Shown here: positions 16,075 to 23,933 of the stretch, in pieces | How the letters are laid out: the number at the start of each line of letters is the position of its first letter | Numbering within the stretch: position 1 is the stretch's first letter | DNA from: an uncultured Bdellovibrionales bacterium | GTDB lineage: Bacteria > Bdellovibrionota > Bdellovibrionia > Bdellovibrionales > JAMPXM01 | DNA: 30,239 bases | Assembly: GCA_937927435.1 (NCBI GenBank) | Contig: CALBDW010000124.1 | Span: 1 to 30,239, forward strand | Reading direction: 5' to 3' | The notes under the pieces: generated by a model | What the model was told of the DNA's origin: nothing | Database searches by the model: none | What the model saw: only the letters and a program-made list of their open reading frames with translations | Made by a program: the position numbers and the translations under genes

Positions 16075-16102
16075 CGTCCTAACATCAAAGCTTCGTAGGA
16101 CG
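16075..16102 (+). promoter_or_regulatory. inverted repeat covering the ribosome binding site of the MurQ-like gene
   Basis: CGTCCTA (16075-16081) and TAGGACG (16096-16102) are perfect 7-base complements around a 14-base loop, and a T-G wobble extends the stem. The right arm contains AGGA, the only Shine-Dalgarno of the gene starting at 16108. In RNA the stem would hide this site. It could act as a translational switch or be a DNA operator. Confidence 0.5.
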
Positions 16103-16107
16103 GATTT

Positions 16108-17700
16108 ATGATGCCGATGACTCCTGCTTCTGAGCGGACCGCCGAAGAACGCGCCCATTCCTTTCTCGAAAAAGCAAGCCATTTCCAGCTAGGCCACTTG
16201 CCGACGGAGTCGCGGCATCCAAAAACCACGCGGCTTTCGCATTTAGCGAAAGAAGACCTTGCTGGCGCGATCCGACTTTTTCAAACCGTCGAAATCGAGG
16301 CCCTCGAAAGCGCATTGCCCTCGAATATCGGGTTCATTTCCGAGATGAGCGCCGATATCGCGGAAACCTTGGAACACGGAGGCCGTGTCTTTTTCTGCGG
16401 TTGCGGCGCCACGGGCCGTTTAAGCTTAAGCCTGGAGACCTTGTGGCGTGAAGAAACAACCCGCCTCGGTCGCGCAGACCTCCTCGACAGCGTGATCTCC
16501 TTCATCGCCGGAGCCGACTACGCCCTCGTACGTTCGATCGAAAATTTTGAAGACTATCCGGCATACGGCGCCCGCCAACTGCTCGACCTCGGCTTTTCGG
16601 AAAACGATCTCCTCGTCGGAACGAGCGAAGGCGGCGAAACCCCTTTCGTCATCGGTGCTGTCGAAGAAGCGGCGAAGGCCTCCAAACGCCGCCCGTATTT
16701 TCTTTTCTGCAACCCCGCCGATCTTTTAGCGAAGACCGTTGAACGTTCCCGCCGAGTGATCGAAAATCCGAACATCCGCACAACCGCGCTAGAAACGGGT
16801 CCCATGGCGCTCGCGGGATCCACCCGCCTGCAGGCGACAACGACCTTGATGCTGGCAACCGGAGCGGCGCTTTTTTCGACTCTTGATAAAAACGGAACGC
16901 CGCAAACTTTGATCAACGACTTCGTGCGCATCCTCCGCGAGACGGACTTTGTTCCGCTTGCGCCTCTCATCGAACGCGAAGCGGATATCTACCGGCGCGG
17001 TTCCTATTGCATTCATCGAACGGACCGCTACGGAATCACCGTGCTCACCGATACGACGGAGCGTTCGCCGACATTCAGTCTTTTACCGTTTGAAAACACG
17101 TTCGAGACGAACCCCCGGCTGTCATGGACTTATCTCATTCATTGCGATGCAAAAGATGCGAATGAATCTTGGGAGAAAATCCTCGGACGCAAGCCGCGCG
17201 CTCTTGATTGGCCGGAGTTCAGGGAAAACTTCGGCAACTCCAAACTCAGCGGATTTGATTTCAGCCCCCACAGTCTCGAAAGACGCTCACAGATCGTAGG
17301 CCCGGATCAGCTGCACGTCTTCGACGTTTTCTCACAAAACGACGGTTTCGTTTTGCATCTAGACGGCAAAGAGGCGCGTTTCAAACGCCCATCTCACCTT
17401 CTAAACGAACACCTTCTTTTGAAGGTCGCGCTCAATATCTCTTCGACACTCACGATGGGACGCCTCGACCGTTTCAGCGGGAATCTCATGCTCTACGTGC
17501 GCGCCGCAAATAATAAGCTCGTTGACCGGGCAATCCGTTACGTTCGGATTCTTCTCGACGACGCCGGCATCCGAAAGTTCTCTTACGATGAGATCTGTCT
17601 GGAGCTTTTCCGGACGGTCGAAACTATCGCTCCCGATGAGCCCGCCGTCTGGCGTACGTTCGAACGCTTGCGCGAGCGGGCCGCTATGCCGGAACATTAA
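16108..17700 (+). CDS. MurQ / glucokinase-regulator-like SIS-domain protein
   Basis: 530 residues, against about 300 for MurQ. Residues 28-260 match N-acetylmuramic-acid-6-phosphate etherase: LPTESRHPKT (31-40), FFCGCGATGRLSL (95-107), IENFEDY (144-150), LLVGTSEGGETPFVIGA (168-184) and ALAGSTRLQATT (234-245). Glu110 and Glu148 fall where MurQ has its two functional glutamates. The MurQ tail appears late (STLTMGRLDRFSGNLMLYV, 446-464; ANNKLVDRAIRYV, 467-479). About 180 residues, probably a second SIS domain, are inserted between. This layout is like the eukaryotic glucokinase regulatory protein, which descends from MurQ-like ancestors. It may be an etherase that recycles MurNAc from peptidoglycan, or a sugar-phosphate-sensing regulator. 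The transglycosylase upstream favours the first. The ATGATG start follows TAGGACGG. Confidence 0.82.
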   Translation: MMPMTPASERTAEERAHSFLEKASHFQLGHLPTESRHPKTTRLSHLAKEDLAGAIRLFQTVEIEALESALPSNIGFISEMSADIAETLEHGGRVFFCGCGATGRLSLSLETLWREETTRLGRADLLDSVISFIAGADYALVRSIENFEDYPAYGARQLLDLGFSENDLLVGTSEGGETPFVIGAVEEAAKASKRRPYFLFCNPADLLAKTVERSRRVIENPNIRTTALETGPMALAGSTRLQATTTLMLATGAALFSTLDKNGTPQTLINDFVRILRETDFVPLAPLIEREADIYRRGSYCIHRTDRYGITVLTDTTERSPTFSLLPFENTFETNPRLSWTYLIHCDAKDANESWEKILGRKPRALDWPEFRENFGNSKLSGFDFSPHSLERRSQIVGPDQLHVFDVFSQNDGFVLHLDGKEARFKRPSHLLNEHLLLKVALNISSTLTMGRLDRFSGNLMLYVRAANNKLVDRAIRYVRILLDDAGIRKFSYDEICLELFRTVETIAPDEPAVWRTFERLRERAAMPEH

Positions 17701-17726
17701 ATCGAGTATCCCACCGGAGATGAGGT

Positions 17727-18680
17727 ATGGTTCGCATATTCCTCAGGAATACTTTGCTTCTTTTTTTGCTTTTTGTTGACTCAACCGAGGCCTACGCTTG
17801 GGGGCGGAGGGGCCACTCCATTGTCTGCCAAACGGCCGCCTATTTGACTGCGGAACACGCCAAAGCGGGTTTCTTAAAGAGTCATAGTTTTGACCTTGGT
17901 TATTATTGCAATGTCCCCGATCTTGTCTGGAAGAAGGAAGGCCTCTACCAGAAAGAATGGTTCCATCATTTCATGGACATGGAGATCTTCGAACGGGCCT
18001 TTAAGGATTCGGAAATTAAAGACCCCTTCAAGCTGACCCGCGAGGAATTCAACGCGAAATTCCCGAACGTCAAAAACGACGCCGGCCGCGGCTACTGGCG
18101 CGTGCGCGAAGTCCTGGACCGCCTCTCAAAAATCACAGAGGAATTAAAAAAGAAAAAGCTCTCTGTCGCCAAACGCCACGAACTCCAGGCGGAGTGGCTC
18201 TTGCACGCGGGCGCCATCGGCCACTACATCGGCGACCTCGCTCAACCGCTTCACGTGACGGAAAACTACGACGGGCAGCTCACGAAGCAAAAAGGCCTGC
18301 ACAGCTGGTTCGAAGACCGATTGGTCGACGAACTCTTTTTATCGGGAGGAAAAAATCTTGAAACCGAGGTCATGATGGCCGCCGAGGAAAAGTGGAAGAA
18401 AGAGGACAAACGCCTCTCCAAGCTCTCAACACTCGAACTCTTGGAGGATCTGACCAAAAAGTCGCACGACAGCCTTAAAACGGTTCTCGAACTCGACAAA
18501 AAAAACGGTCGGAAAGACGCGAAGAAGGCGGCCGAAGCCTTCCATGCGATCTTAGTTGACCGAATGTCAGACGGCGCGGTTTATCTGGCTGCCCTTTGGA
18601 AGACCCAGCTCGGCTGGGAATTCAACGGGAAGAAGTTTTATAAATTCCTCTCCACACCGGATCTCATTCCCGCTCCGTAA
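17727..18680 (+). CDS. secreted S1/P1-type zinc nuclease
   Basis: Trizinc nuclease family that cuts single-stranded DNA/RNA and 3'-phosphomonoesters, here exported. The signal peptide (1-24) ends EAYA before Trp25. Cleavage there would free Trp as residue 1, which in P1 nuclease binds zinc by its N-terminus. Other ligands fit the P1 pattern: His30, Asp65 (NVPD), His80/81, His166-x3-Asp170-x5-His176 in GHYIGDLAQPLH, and His192 in GLHSW. At the position of the last ligand, four residues after His192, there is Glu196 where P1 has Asp, as in phospholipase C. A GATGAGG ribosome site precedes the ATG. The gene lies 26 bases after the MurQ-like gene, likely in one transcript. Predatory or scavenging use is inference. 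Confidence 0.9.
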   Translation: MVRIFLRNTLLLFLLFVDSTEAYAWGRRGHSIVCQTAAYLTAEHAKAGFLKSHSFDLGYYCNVPDLVWKKEGLYQKEWFHHFMDMEIFERAFKDSEIKDPFKLTREEFNAKFPNVKNDAGRGYWRVREVLDRLSKITEELKKKKLSVAKRHELQAEWLLHAGAIGHYIGDLAQPLHVTENYDGQLTKQKGLHSWFEDRLVDELFLSGGKNLETEVMMAAEEKWKKEDKRLSKLSTLELLEDLTKKSHDSLKTVLELDKKNGRKDAKKAAEAFHAILVDRMSDGAVYLAALWKTQLGWEFNGKKFYKFLSTPDLIPAP

Positions 18681-18683
18681 ACG

Positions 18684-19388
18684 TCAGGTCGTGGCCTCTT
18701 CGGTTGCGGCGGTCTCAGCTTCGCTTTCGCGCTCCTCTTTGTCGAGCGAACCGAAGTAACGTTCCGCCGCGACCTTCAGGAACCGGGCCTCTTCCGAAAG
18801 GGGCACGCCTTTCCTCGCAGCGTTTGCTTCGAGCCACTCGATGTAACTTTCCAAATCGCTGCGCGGAACATCTCTCAACTTCAGCCCTTTGTACTTTTTG
18901 CCGAAGCCGATGCGGTATTCGCCCGGATCCTTTAGGGACGCGGCAGCGGCAGCCACCGGCTCTGATCGGACCGGCTCCGCCCGCTCGAACTCCTCCTGAA
19001 ATTCACCTTGCGCGGTACGCGGCTCAACCGGCGCATCGACGATCCTTTCCCCTTCATCGAGTTCATCGGCACAGAATTGGGTTCCGTACCCGACAAGGGC
19101 CAAGGCTCGCCCGATGGCTCCCGTTTCAGCCTTCTCGATGAAATCGGGGAAACCTCTCTTCGTCTCAAACTTATGCGACGTCGCAATCACCCGTCCCGTG
19201 CTGTCTTTAATGGTGGCCCGCGCATAGGCGCTGTCGGACGTCACGGAAAGCAGTTCCGTTTCGATGGACCAGTCTGGATGCTCTTCACGAAACCAAACAA
19301 GCCGGTATTTTACTTCGAGGTATTCCCGCCCCCGTAGATTCAAGAGGGGGAGCTCCGTTCCTTTTGGCGTTCGATAGGTTCTCAACAT
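18684..19388 (-). CDS. phage-type single-strand-annealing-like protein with DUF3820-like tail
   Basis: 234 residues from the ATG at 19388, chosen for a GGAG seven bases before it; the frame opens at 19421. Residues 20-105 resemble a family seen in phages and mobile elements, near Rad52/ERF-like annealing proteins: LEVKYRLVWFREEHPDWSIE (24-43), ATIKDSTGRVIATSHKFE (58-75) and IEKAETGAIGRALALVGYGT (84-103). A charged linker (about 120-155) follows. A second module, YRIGFGKKYKGLKLRDVP...YIEWLEA (158-188), is like the GKYKG-x-L-DVP-YL-WL pattern of DUF3820/exonuclease-X C-terminal domains. A DNA recombination role is inference; no other phage gene adjoins. The C-terminus is Glu/Ala/Thr-rich. It ends three bases from the nuclease gene on the other strand. 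Confidence 0.6.
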   Translation of the reverse strand: MLRTYRTPKGTELPLLNLRGREYLEVKYRLVWFREEHPDWSIETELLSVTSDSAYARATIKDSTGRVIATSHKFETKRGFPDFIEKAETGAIGRALALVGYGTQFCADELDEGERIVDAPVEPRTAQGEFQEEFERAEPVRSEPVAAAAASLKDPGEYRIGFGKKYKGLKLRDVPRSDLESYIEWLEANAARKGVPLSEEARFLKVAAERYFGSLDKEERESEAETAATEEATT

Positions 19389-19580
19389 ATGGGTTCTCCG
19401 TCCGTTAACAGTAAGGAACATTCTTCAGAGTAGGCGAACGTGAAGACGATTGGGATGCAGCCCTCCCCTCCTTTGAGGGAGCCGAATCAACGGCTTTAAG
19501 CAAAATCTTGATCCCGCCCTTCTTTTCGGAGACATTGGGAACCGTTTTATAAAACCGAATCAGCTGACGGCAGGCCCGTT

Positions 19581-20510
19581 ATGGAATCCTCACAAAGACC
19601 CCTCGCACGCATGCGCAATCAAGCCGTGATCGAGCTCACGTTCGCGTCGGTTCTTTGGGGTTTCGGCTTCGTCGCCGTGGTCTGGAGCTTAAGGAGCATG
19701 GGCCCACTCTCGATTTCGGGATGGCGTTTCCTGATCGCTGCCGCGGCCGGTTTCGGAATCATGTTGTTTGCCAAGCGCCTTCCTCTTCGAGAGAACTCCG
19801 AAGCCTTGCGGCTAGCCGCCGTTCCCGGCCTTCTTCTTTCCACAATGGTGATTCTTCAGACCTGGGGGTTGAAATACACCACGACGGCCAAAAGCGGCTT
19901 TATCACAACCCTCTATGTTCTCATGGTGCCGCTAATTGAAGGCTTTTTCTTGAACAAAAAAATCCCGCGCTCGCTTATTCTCGCAGTCTTGATCGCCCTA
20001 ATCGGCGTCGCGCTGATCTGCAATCTTCCGAATGAATTGTTGGGCGCTCCGACGGGCGACAAGGGTTCTTGGAATTTCGGCGATCTTCTCACCTTCGCGT
20101 GCGCGATCATGGCAAGCTTGCACATCATTTGGTTCGGCGTGATTCGTGACCGCATCGGAGACCCGTTCATTTTCAACAATTTTCAGTCGCTTTGGGCCGG
20201 CTTGCCGGCGCTGCTTCTCGCCTTCATCCTTGAGCCTTTCACACTGCCTTCGTGGAGCGACTATTCGCTGATCGGGCTTATCGCCCTCTCTCTCGGCTCC
20301 TCACTCGTCGCGTTCGCCCTCCAAGTGAAAGCCCAAAAGGTTCTTTCACCGAGCTTTGCGAGTCTTCTTTTCCTTTTGGAATCGCCTTTCGCTGCCTTGT
20401 TCGGCTTTTGGCTCCTCGATGAAACGCTAAACGGGTTTCAAGTGGCGGGCGCGACCTTGATTCTCGCAGCCACGGGGTTGGCCACCCTGGCCGGTGCGCA
20501 CGAAAGCTAG
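19581..20510 (+). CDS. EamA-family (DMT superfamily) permease
   Basis: 309 residues, almost all hydrophobic, with ten predicted membrane helices in two EamA repeats (about 14-140 and 160-302). The first repeat starts IELTFASVLWGFGFVAV and includes FITTLYVLMVPLIEGFFL. The second includes FGDLLTFACAIMASLHIIWFG and ends SPSFASLLFLLESPFAALFGFWLLDE, the characteristic EamA closing helix pair. Members move amino acids or other small metabolites; the substrate cannot be told from sequence. An ATG at 19611 is an alternative start. The 160 bases before it hold two small GC hairpins (19468-19496) but no convincing promoter. The stop overlaps that of the DUF429 gene by two bases. Confidence 0.9.
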   Translation: MESSQRPLARMRNQAVIELTFASVLWGFGFVAVVWSLRSMGPLSISGWRFLIAAAAGFGIMLFAKRLPLRENSEALRLAAVPGLLLSTMVILQTWGLKYTTTAKSGFITTLYVLMVPLIEGFFLNKKIPRSLILAVLIALIGVALICNLPNELLGAPTGDKGSWNFGDLLTFACAIMASLHIIWFGVIRDRIGDPFIFNNFQSLWAGLPALLLAFILEPFTLPSWSDYSLIGLIALSLGSSLVAFALQVKAQKVLSPSFASLLFLLESPFAALFGFWLLDETLNGFQVAGATLILAATGLATLAGAHES

Positions 20511-21433
20511 AACCACTGGATATCTTGTTTCGGGTACTCGATCCAGGCTTCGTCTTTGGGATAACCCGTCGGACGCTTCTCGGTCTGTCCGCGGTATTTG
20601 AGGAAAGCGGTGAGCGCTCCAAGGAAAGCTTCGAAGGCAGCGTTGTTTTCCACCATAAGGCGCATGTCTTGGTGGTAGATGAACGCGATTCCGCGATCGA
20701 TCAGAGTTTTCAGAATGTACAGTCTCGCCTCATCGCCGTCGACGGAATGCCGATGGAAGCGGAGGTACGACTTCTGAATGCCGAGGGCACAGCCGATACG
20801 CCAAAGTGTCAGTTTCGGAAAGAACTCGATCAGCGGAGTCTTGATCCGGCGTTTAAGGAAATAAGCGCGCGCCGTGAGTGGAGCCGCGTTGGACCCGAGC
20901 GCATGGGACGGATGGAAAGGCTCTTCAAGCTCGTTGGAAATGAAGATTTCCGCGGCGCGCTCGGTGTAGGGGGTGAACATCTTGTTCGGCCTCTTGCTCC
21001 GCTCGCGCTTCTTGTGCATTTCGCGCATCCAACGGATCACGGGCACCCGACATTTCTCGACTCCCGGACAACGAAGCTCGCACGCGAGACATTTCGGAAG
21101 CGTCAGAGGGACGTCAAAGGCGATCGTGTTTAGATTCGGTTCTTGTTTGTTCAGAATATCGAGAAGAGCCTCGTCTCCTGGGATTTCGCCTTTCCCGCTG
21201 ATGCGGTCGCGCAAGGAGCGAAGAAAAACGCGTTTCTGGGCCGGGTAATATTCGATGACGGCCACGACGGTCTTATCGGTCTTTCCGCCGCCCAAGGCCA
21301 CGCCTGCAAAGCGCACGTGCTTGAGATTTTCCGAAATGACAGTACCGCCCGTCGCGATGAGACGGTCGATCGCCTGAGGAGAGGCGGCCTTCGTTCTTTT
21401 ACGCTTCGGCGAAGTTCGCGCCTTTGCTTTCAA
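20507..21433 (-). CDS. DUF429 predicted RNase-H-like nuclease with Cys cluster
   Basis: 308 residues. A basic N-terminus (1-17, lysine-rich) precedes an RNase-H-like core. FAGVALGGGKTDKTVVAVIEY (42-62) resembles the first strand-hairpin of the fold, and TIAFDVPLTLP (103-113) with Asp107 is the DUF429 signature. At once follow four cysteines (115, 118, 122, 128), perhaps a zinc site. Later come NKMFTPYTERAAE and a VDGDEARLY segment that could supply acidic residues. Function in this family is unknown; nuclease activity is a fold-based guess. The TTG start touches the TGA of the kinase gene and lies six bases after GGGAG, so it is clearly the last gene of that operon. Confidence 0.75.
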   Translation of the reverse strand: MKAKARTSPKRKRTKAASPQAIDRLIATGGTVISENLKHVRFAGVALGGGKTDKTVVAVIEYYPAQKRVFLRSLRDRISGKGEIPGDEALLDILNKQEPNLNTIAFDVPLTLPKCLACELRCPGVEKCRVPVIRWMREMHKKRERSKRPNKMFTPYTERAAEIFISNELEEPFHPSHALGSNAAPLTARAYFLKRRIKTPLIEFFPKLTLWRIGCALGIQKSYLRFHRHSVDGDEARLYILKTLIDRGIAFIYHQDMRLMVENNAAFEAFLGALTAFLKYRGQTEKRPTGYPKDEAWIEYPKQDIQWF

Positions 21434-22417
21434 TCAGGACTCCCAGGGCTTCCCAGACAAAACCGTAAAGCCCTCACTCGCAATGAGTTCACGCGCCTTT
21501 TCGATTTGGCGATCCGGACACCAGATTAAAACGCATCCGCCCCCGCCAGCACCGCAAATTTTTGGAATAGCCCCAACCCTCGAAGCGAGGTCCGCCAAGC
21601 GCCGGATCTCGGGGCTCGAGAAGCCTTCGGAAATCGCGGTCCGCGCCTCATATTCGCGCCTGAAGAGCTCGGGAAGGTCGTCAATCCGGCGTTCTAGAAT
21701 GGCCGTCTTCATGTCGAAAGCGACATCGGCGAGCCGGGCGAAGACTTCGCGGGTGTGCGCGTCGCCATCGAGCCATCCTTTGATGACTTGCCAATTGTTA
21801 ATGCCGGAATTGTGTTGGTGGCCGGTATAGACAAGCAAGAAGCGATCTTCGAAAAGCTCTCGGTCGATTCTCCGCACATCGACACGGGGACCGCCGACAC
21901 CGTAAGTGATGAAGTTCAAGCCGCCCAAAAGCGCCGGAAAATAATCCTGCGTGCCCGTCGGCTTCTGCAGAACTTGAGCCTCCAGATGCGATGCGATTCG
22001 TACGGTCTCATAGGGATTGTAGGGCTGGTCCCGCCAAGCCATGAAAGCTTTTAAGAGACTGATACAAAGACTCGAACTTCCGCCCAACCCTCCACCGACC
22101 GGGCTATCCGATCTTGTCTTGAGAGAGAAGCCCGCCTGCGGGCGCCAGAACTTCAAATGTGCGCGCACTAGCTCGAACGCCGGTTCGTTGTCGGCAAGGG
22201 CTTCCTGGAGATCCTTGTACTCCTTACGAACCCCCATGTCCGACGACTCAAGTTCGATCTTAGAGCCTTCAAGTTCGCGTAGCTCGACGGTCGTAAAGAT
22301 ATCGATCGCGACGTTGATCGTGACCGGATTATCGAGAAAAAGATAAAGTGGCCAAAAATCAAGGGTTCCACCCGCGAGATCGACGCGCGTCGGGGACTTC
22401 ACCTGGATTTCGAACAT
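21434..22417 (-). CDS. GHMP-family sugar kinase
   Basis: 327 residues with the three GHMP motifs. SPTRVDLAGGTLDFWPLYL (8-26) is the substrate-side motif. SPVGGGLGGSSSL (about 104-116) is the ATP-binding P-x3-G-L-G-S-S-A loop. PKICGAGGGGCVLIW near the C-terminus is motif three. The RVDLAGGTxD start is shared with heptose-7-phosphate kinase (HddA) and L-fucokinase-like kinases, so a sugar-phosphate substrate is likely, but it cannot be fixed. No other heptose or nucleotide-sugar gene is near. AAGGAAGCAGGG precedes the ATG. It lies 52 bases after the DUF4340 gene and abuts the DUF429 gene. Confidence 0.85.
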   Translation of the reverse strand: MFEIQVKSPTRVDLAGGTLDFWPLYLFLDNPVTINVAIDIFTTVELRELEGSKIELESSDMGVRKEYKDLQEALADNEPAFELVRAHLKFWRPQAGFSLKTRSDSPVGGGLGGSSSLCISLLKAFMAWRDQPYNPYETVRIASHLEAQVLQKPTGTQDYFPALLGGLNFITYGVGGPRVDVRRIDRELFEDRFLLVYTGHQHNSGINNWQVIKGWLDGDAHTREVFARLADVAFDMKTAILERRIDDLPELFRREYEARTAISEGFSSPEIRRLADLASRVGAIPKICGAGGGGCVLIWCPDRQIEKARELIASEGFTVLSGKPWES

Positions 22418-22469
22418 CCCTGCTTCCTTTCCATTCCCCGATTCGTGCTTCGCCGTTCTCCTTCGAAGC

Positions 22470-23933
22470 CTACGGTTTCTCGGGAGTCGGTGAAGGCGTT
22501 GCTGGTGCGGGCGTCGGACTCGGGGTGCTTTTCGGCTTCAGCCAATTTTCCAAGTCCAGAGCTTTCAGCTCGCCTTCCGGTAAACCCACGAGGTTTTCAG
22601 CCAGATTCGTACGCACCGGCACATAACGGGCCTCGGGTCGGCCCATTCTAGCTTTGCCATTCTCGGCCCCGCCCCATCCGAGTTCGAATACGAGATCACC
22701 GGACGTGTTCAGGAACTTGATAACGGATTCATTTTTCAACGTCCGCCTGTCCTTCGGTTCTAGAACCCGTACGGCCTCGAAACTGCGGATCTTGGCGATG
22801 GCTTGGTTCAATTTTGCGCTATCGACTTCTTTCTGTAAATCCGGATCAGCGCTCTCCCACTGATTATCTTTCTTGATAAAGGCGCCTTTAAGCCGGGGCG
22901 AACTGACCTCCACCCGGGCCACGTCGCCTTCGGAGAATTGGAACGCCTTCCGCTTGTCGTAGAAATTCTCCGGCGGTTTCTGAACCGAATCGAGCATCGA
23001 GTTCGTGACCTTGAGAACTTCGTTGTAGTCGCTGCTTGTAACCGCCACAGTCGGTGGCCCGCTAAGCGGCTTATCGCTCGGCTTCGCGAACCGGGCCGTA
23101 AAATATGGCGTTTTCGAATCGTCTGTGTAGAGCCGGAGTTCGAATACAGGACGGTTCAAACCGTGCTTCGCCAGATCAGCCGGCTTCGTGGTCGAGCCCT
23201 CGATGAAGTCCTGTGCGCGCACGCCTTTCACCGCGTCGAGGTAGAACTTCACCTTATCGGTTAAAACCGGAAACGGCGGCGCACCCTTTACGACCCGCCA
23301 GCTTTCGCCGTCTTTGACGAGTTCGAACTCGTCCGCCTCGGAACCGAACCGCATGGAGATCTTCTCTACGTCGTCGATCTTAAGCTCCTTGCGGAGCAGG
23401 TGTTTGTCGCGCAGGTCGTTCGGAAGCTTCGCGAGATGGACGTCCCACGACGAACTGACAAGGTACACCTTCGGTTCGTCGTCAATCTGGGCGTACAAGT
23501 TCGAATCGTAGGCCTTTACCGAACCGATTTTGATCTCCTGGGTCTTATCCCCGGCCGCCAGCTTCAAACGGCTGACCGGATCGTCGAGACCGTAAGTTTT
23601 AAGCCCCTCGCCGTCGACCCCGTCGACCACGGTTTCGATGGCTTGCTCATTTTTGAACGACAAGAGAAGCGTCGCGACCGCCTGCTCGTCGGCAAGGTCC
23701 TTGATCGGCTCGACGAGATGCCATTTCCCGTCGATCTTTTCGAGAGCAAGTCCATCCGAGCCGCGCTTCAAAATTTGCACTTTCGTCAATTCGTCCGTCG
23801 ATAGACGAATGACGTTCTTCGCTTGCACTTCCCGCTCGGACTCCTTTACCGCTCTCTGGTAATCCCAGTACGTGAACGCGATCAAACACGCGACAGCCGC
23901 CACGAAAACAAAAGTCCAGCGGAACGACTTCAT
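22470..23933 (-). CDS. DUF4340 membrane-anchored protein
   Basis: 487 residues. A single N-terminal helix (about 6-22) anchors a large extracytoplasmic part. Repeated modules of the type STDELTKVQILKRGSDGLALEK...WHLVEP and DVEKISMRFGSEADEFELVKDGESWRVVKG show tandem beta-rich DUF4340 units. YGLDDP and HGLNRP recur at equivalent places. The C-terminus is a short Thr/Pro/Ser tail. DUF4340 proteins usually sit next to GldG-like ABC operons, as here, and are thought to be an envelope-side partner of that system. The ATG at 23933 overlaps the GldG-like stop as ATGA and has GGAGGAGGAGAA upstream. Confidence 0.88.
   Translation of the reverse strand: MKSFRWTFVFVAAVACLIAFTYWDYQRAVKESEREVQAKNVIRLSTDELTKVQILKRGSDGLALEKIDGKWHLVEPIKDLADEQAVATLLLSFKNEQAIETVVDGVDGEGLKTYGLDDPVSRLKLAAGDKTQEIKIGSVKAYDSNLYAQIDDEPKVYLVSSSWDVHLAKLPNDLRDKHLLRKELKIDDVEKISMRFGSEADEFELVKDGESWRVVKGAPPFPVLTDKVKFYLDAVKGVRAQDFIEGSTTKPADLAKHGLNRPVFELRLYTDDSKTPYFTARFAKPSDKPLSGPPTVAVTSSDYNEVLKVTNSMLDSVQKPPENFYDKRKAFQFSEGDVARVEVSSPRLKGAFIKKDNQWESADPDLQKEVDSAKLNQAIAKIRSFEAVRVLEPKDRRTLKNESVIKFLNTSGDLVFELGWGGAENGKARMGRPEARYVPVRTNLAENLVGLPEGELKALDLENWLKPKSTPSPTPAPATPSPTPEKP

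Noticed and set aside
19468..19496. Two small GC hairpins between divergent genes
   Set aside because: Stems are only five pairs and no T-run follows on either strand. The flanking genes diverge, so a terminator is not expected.
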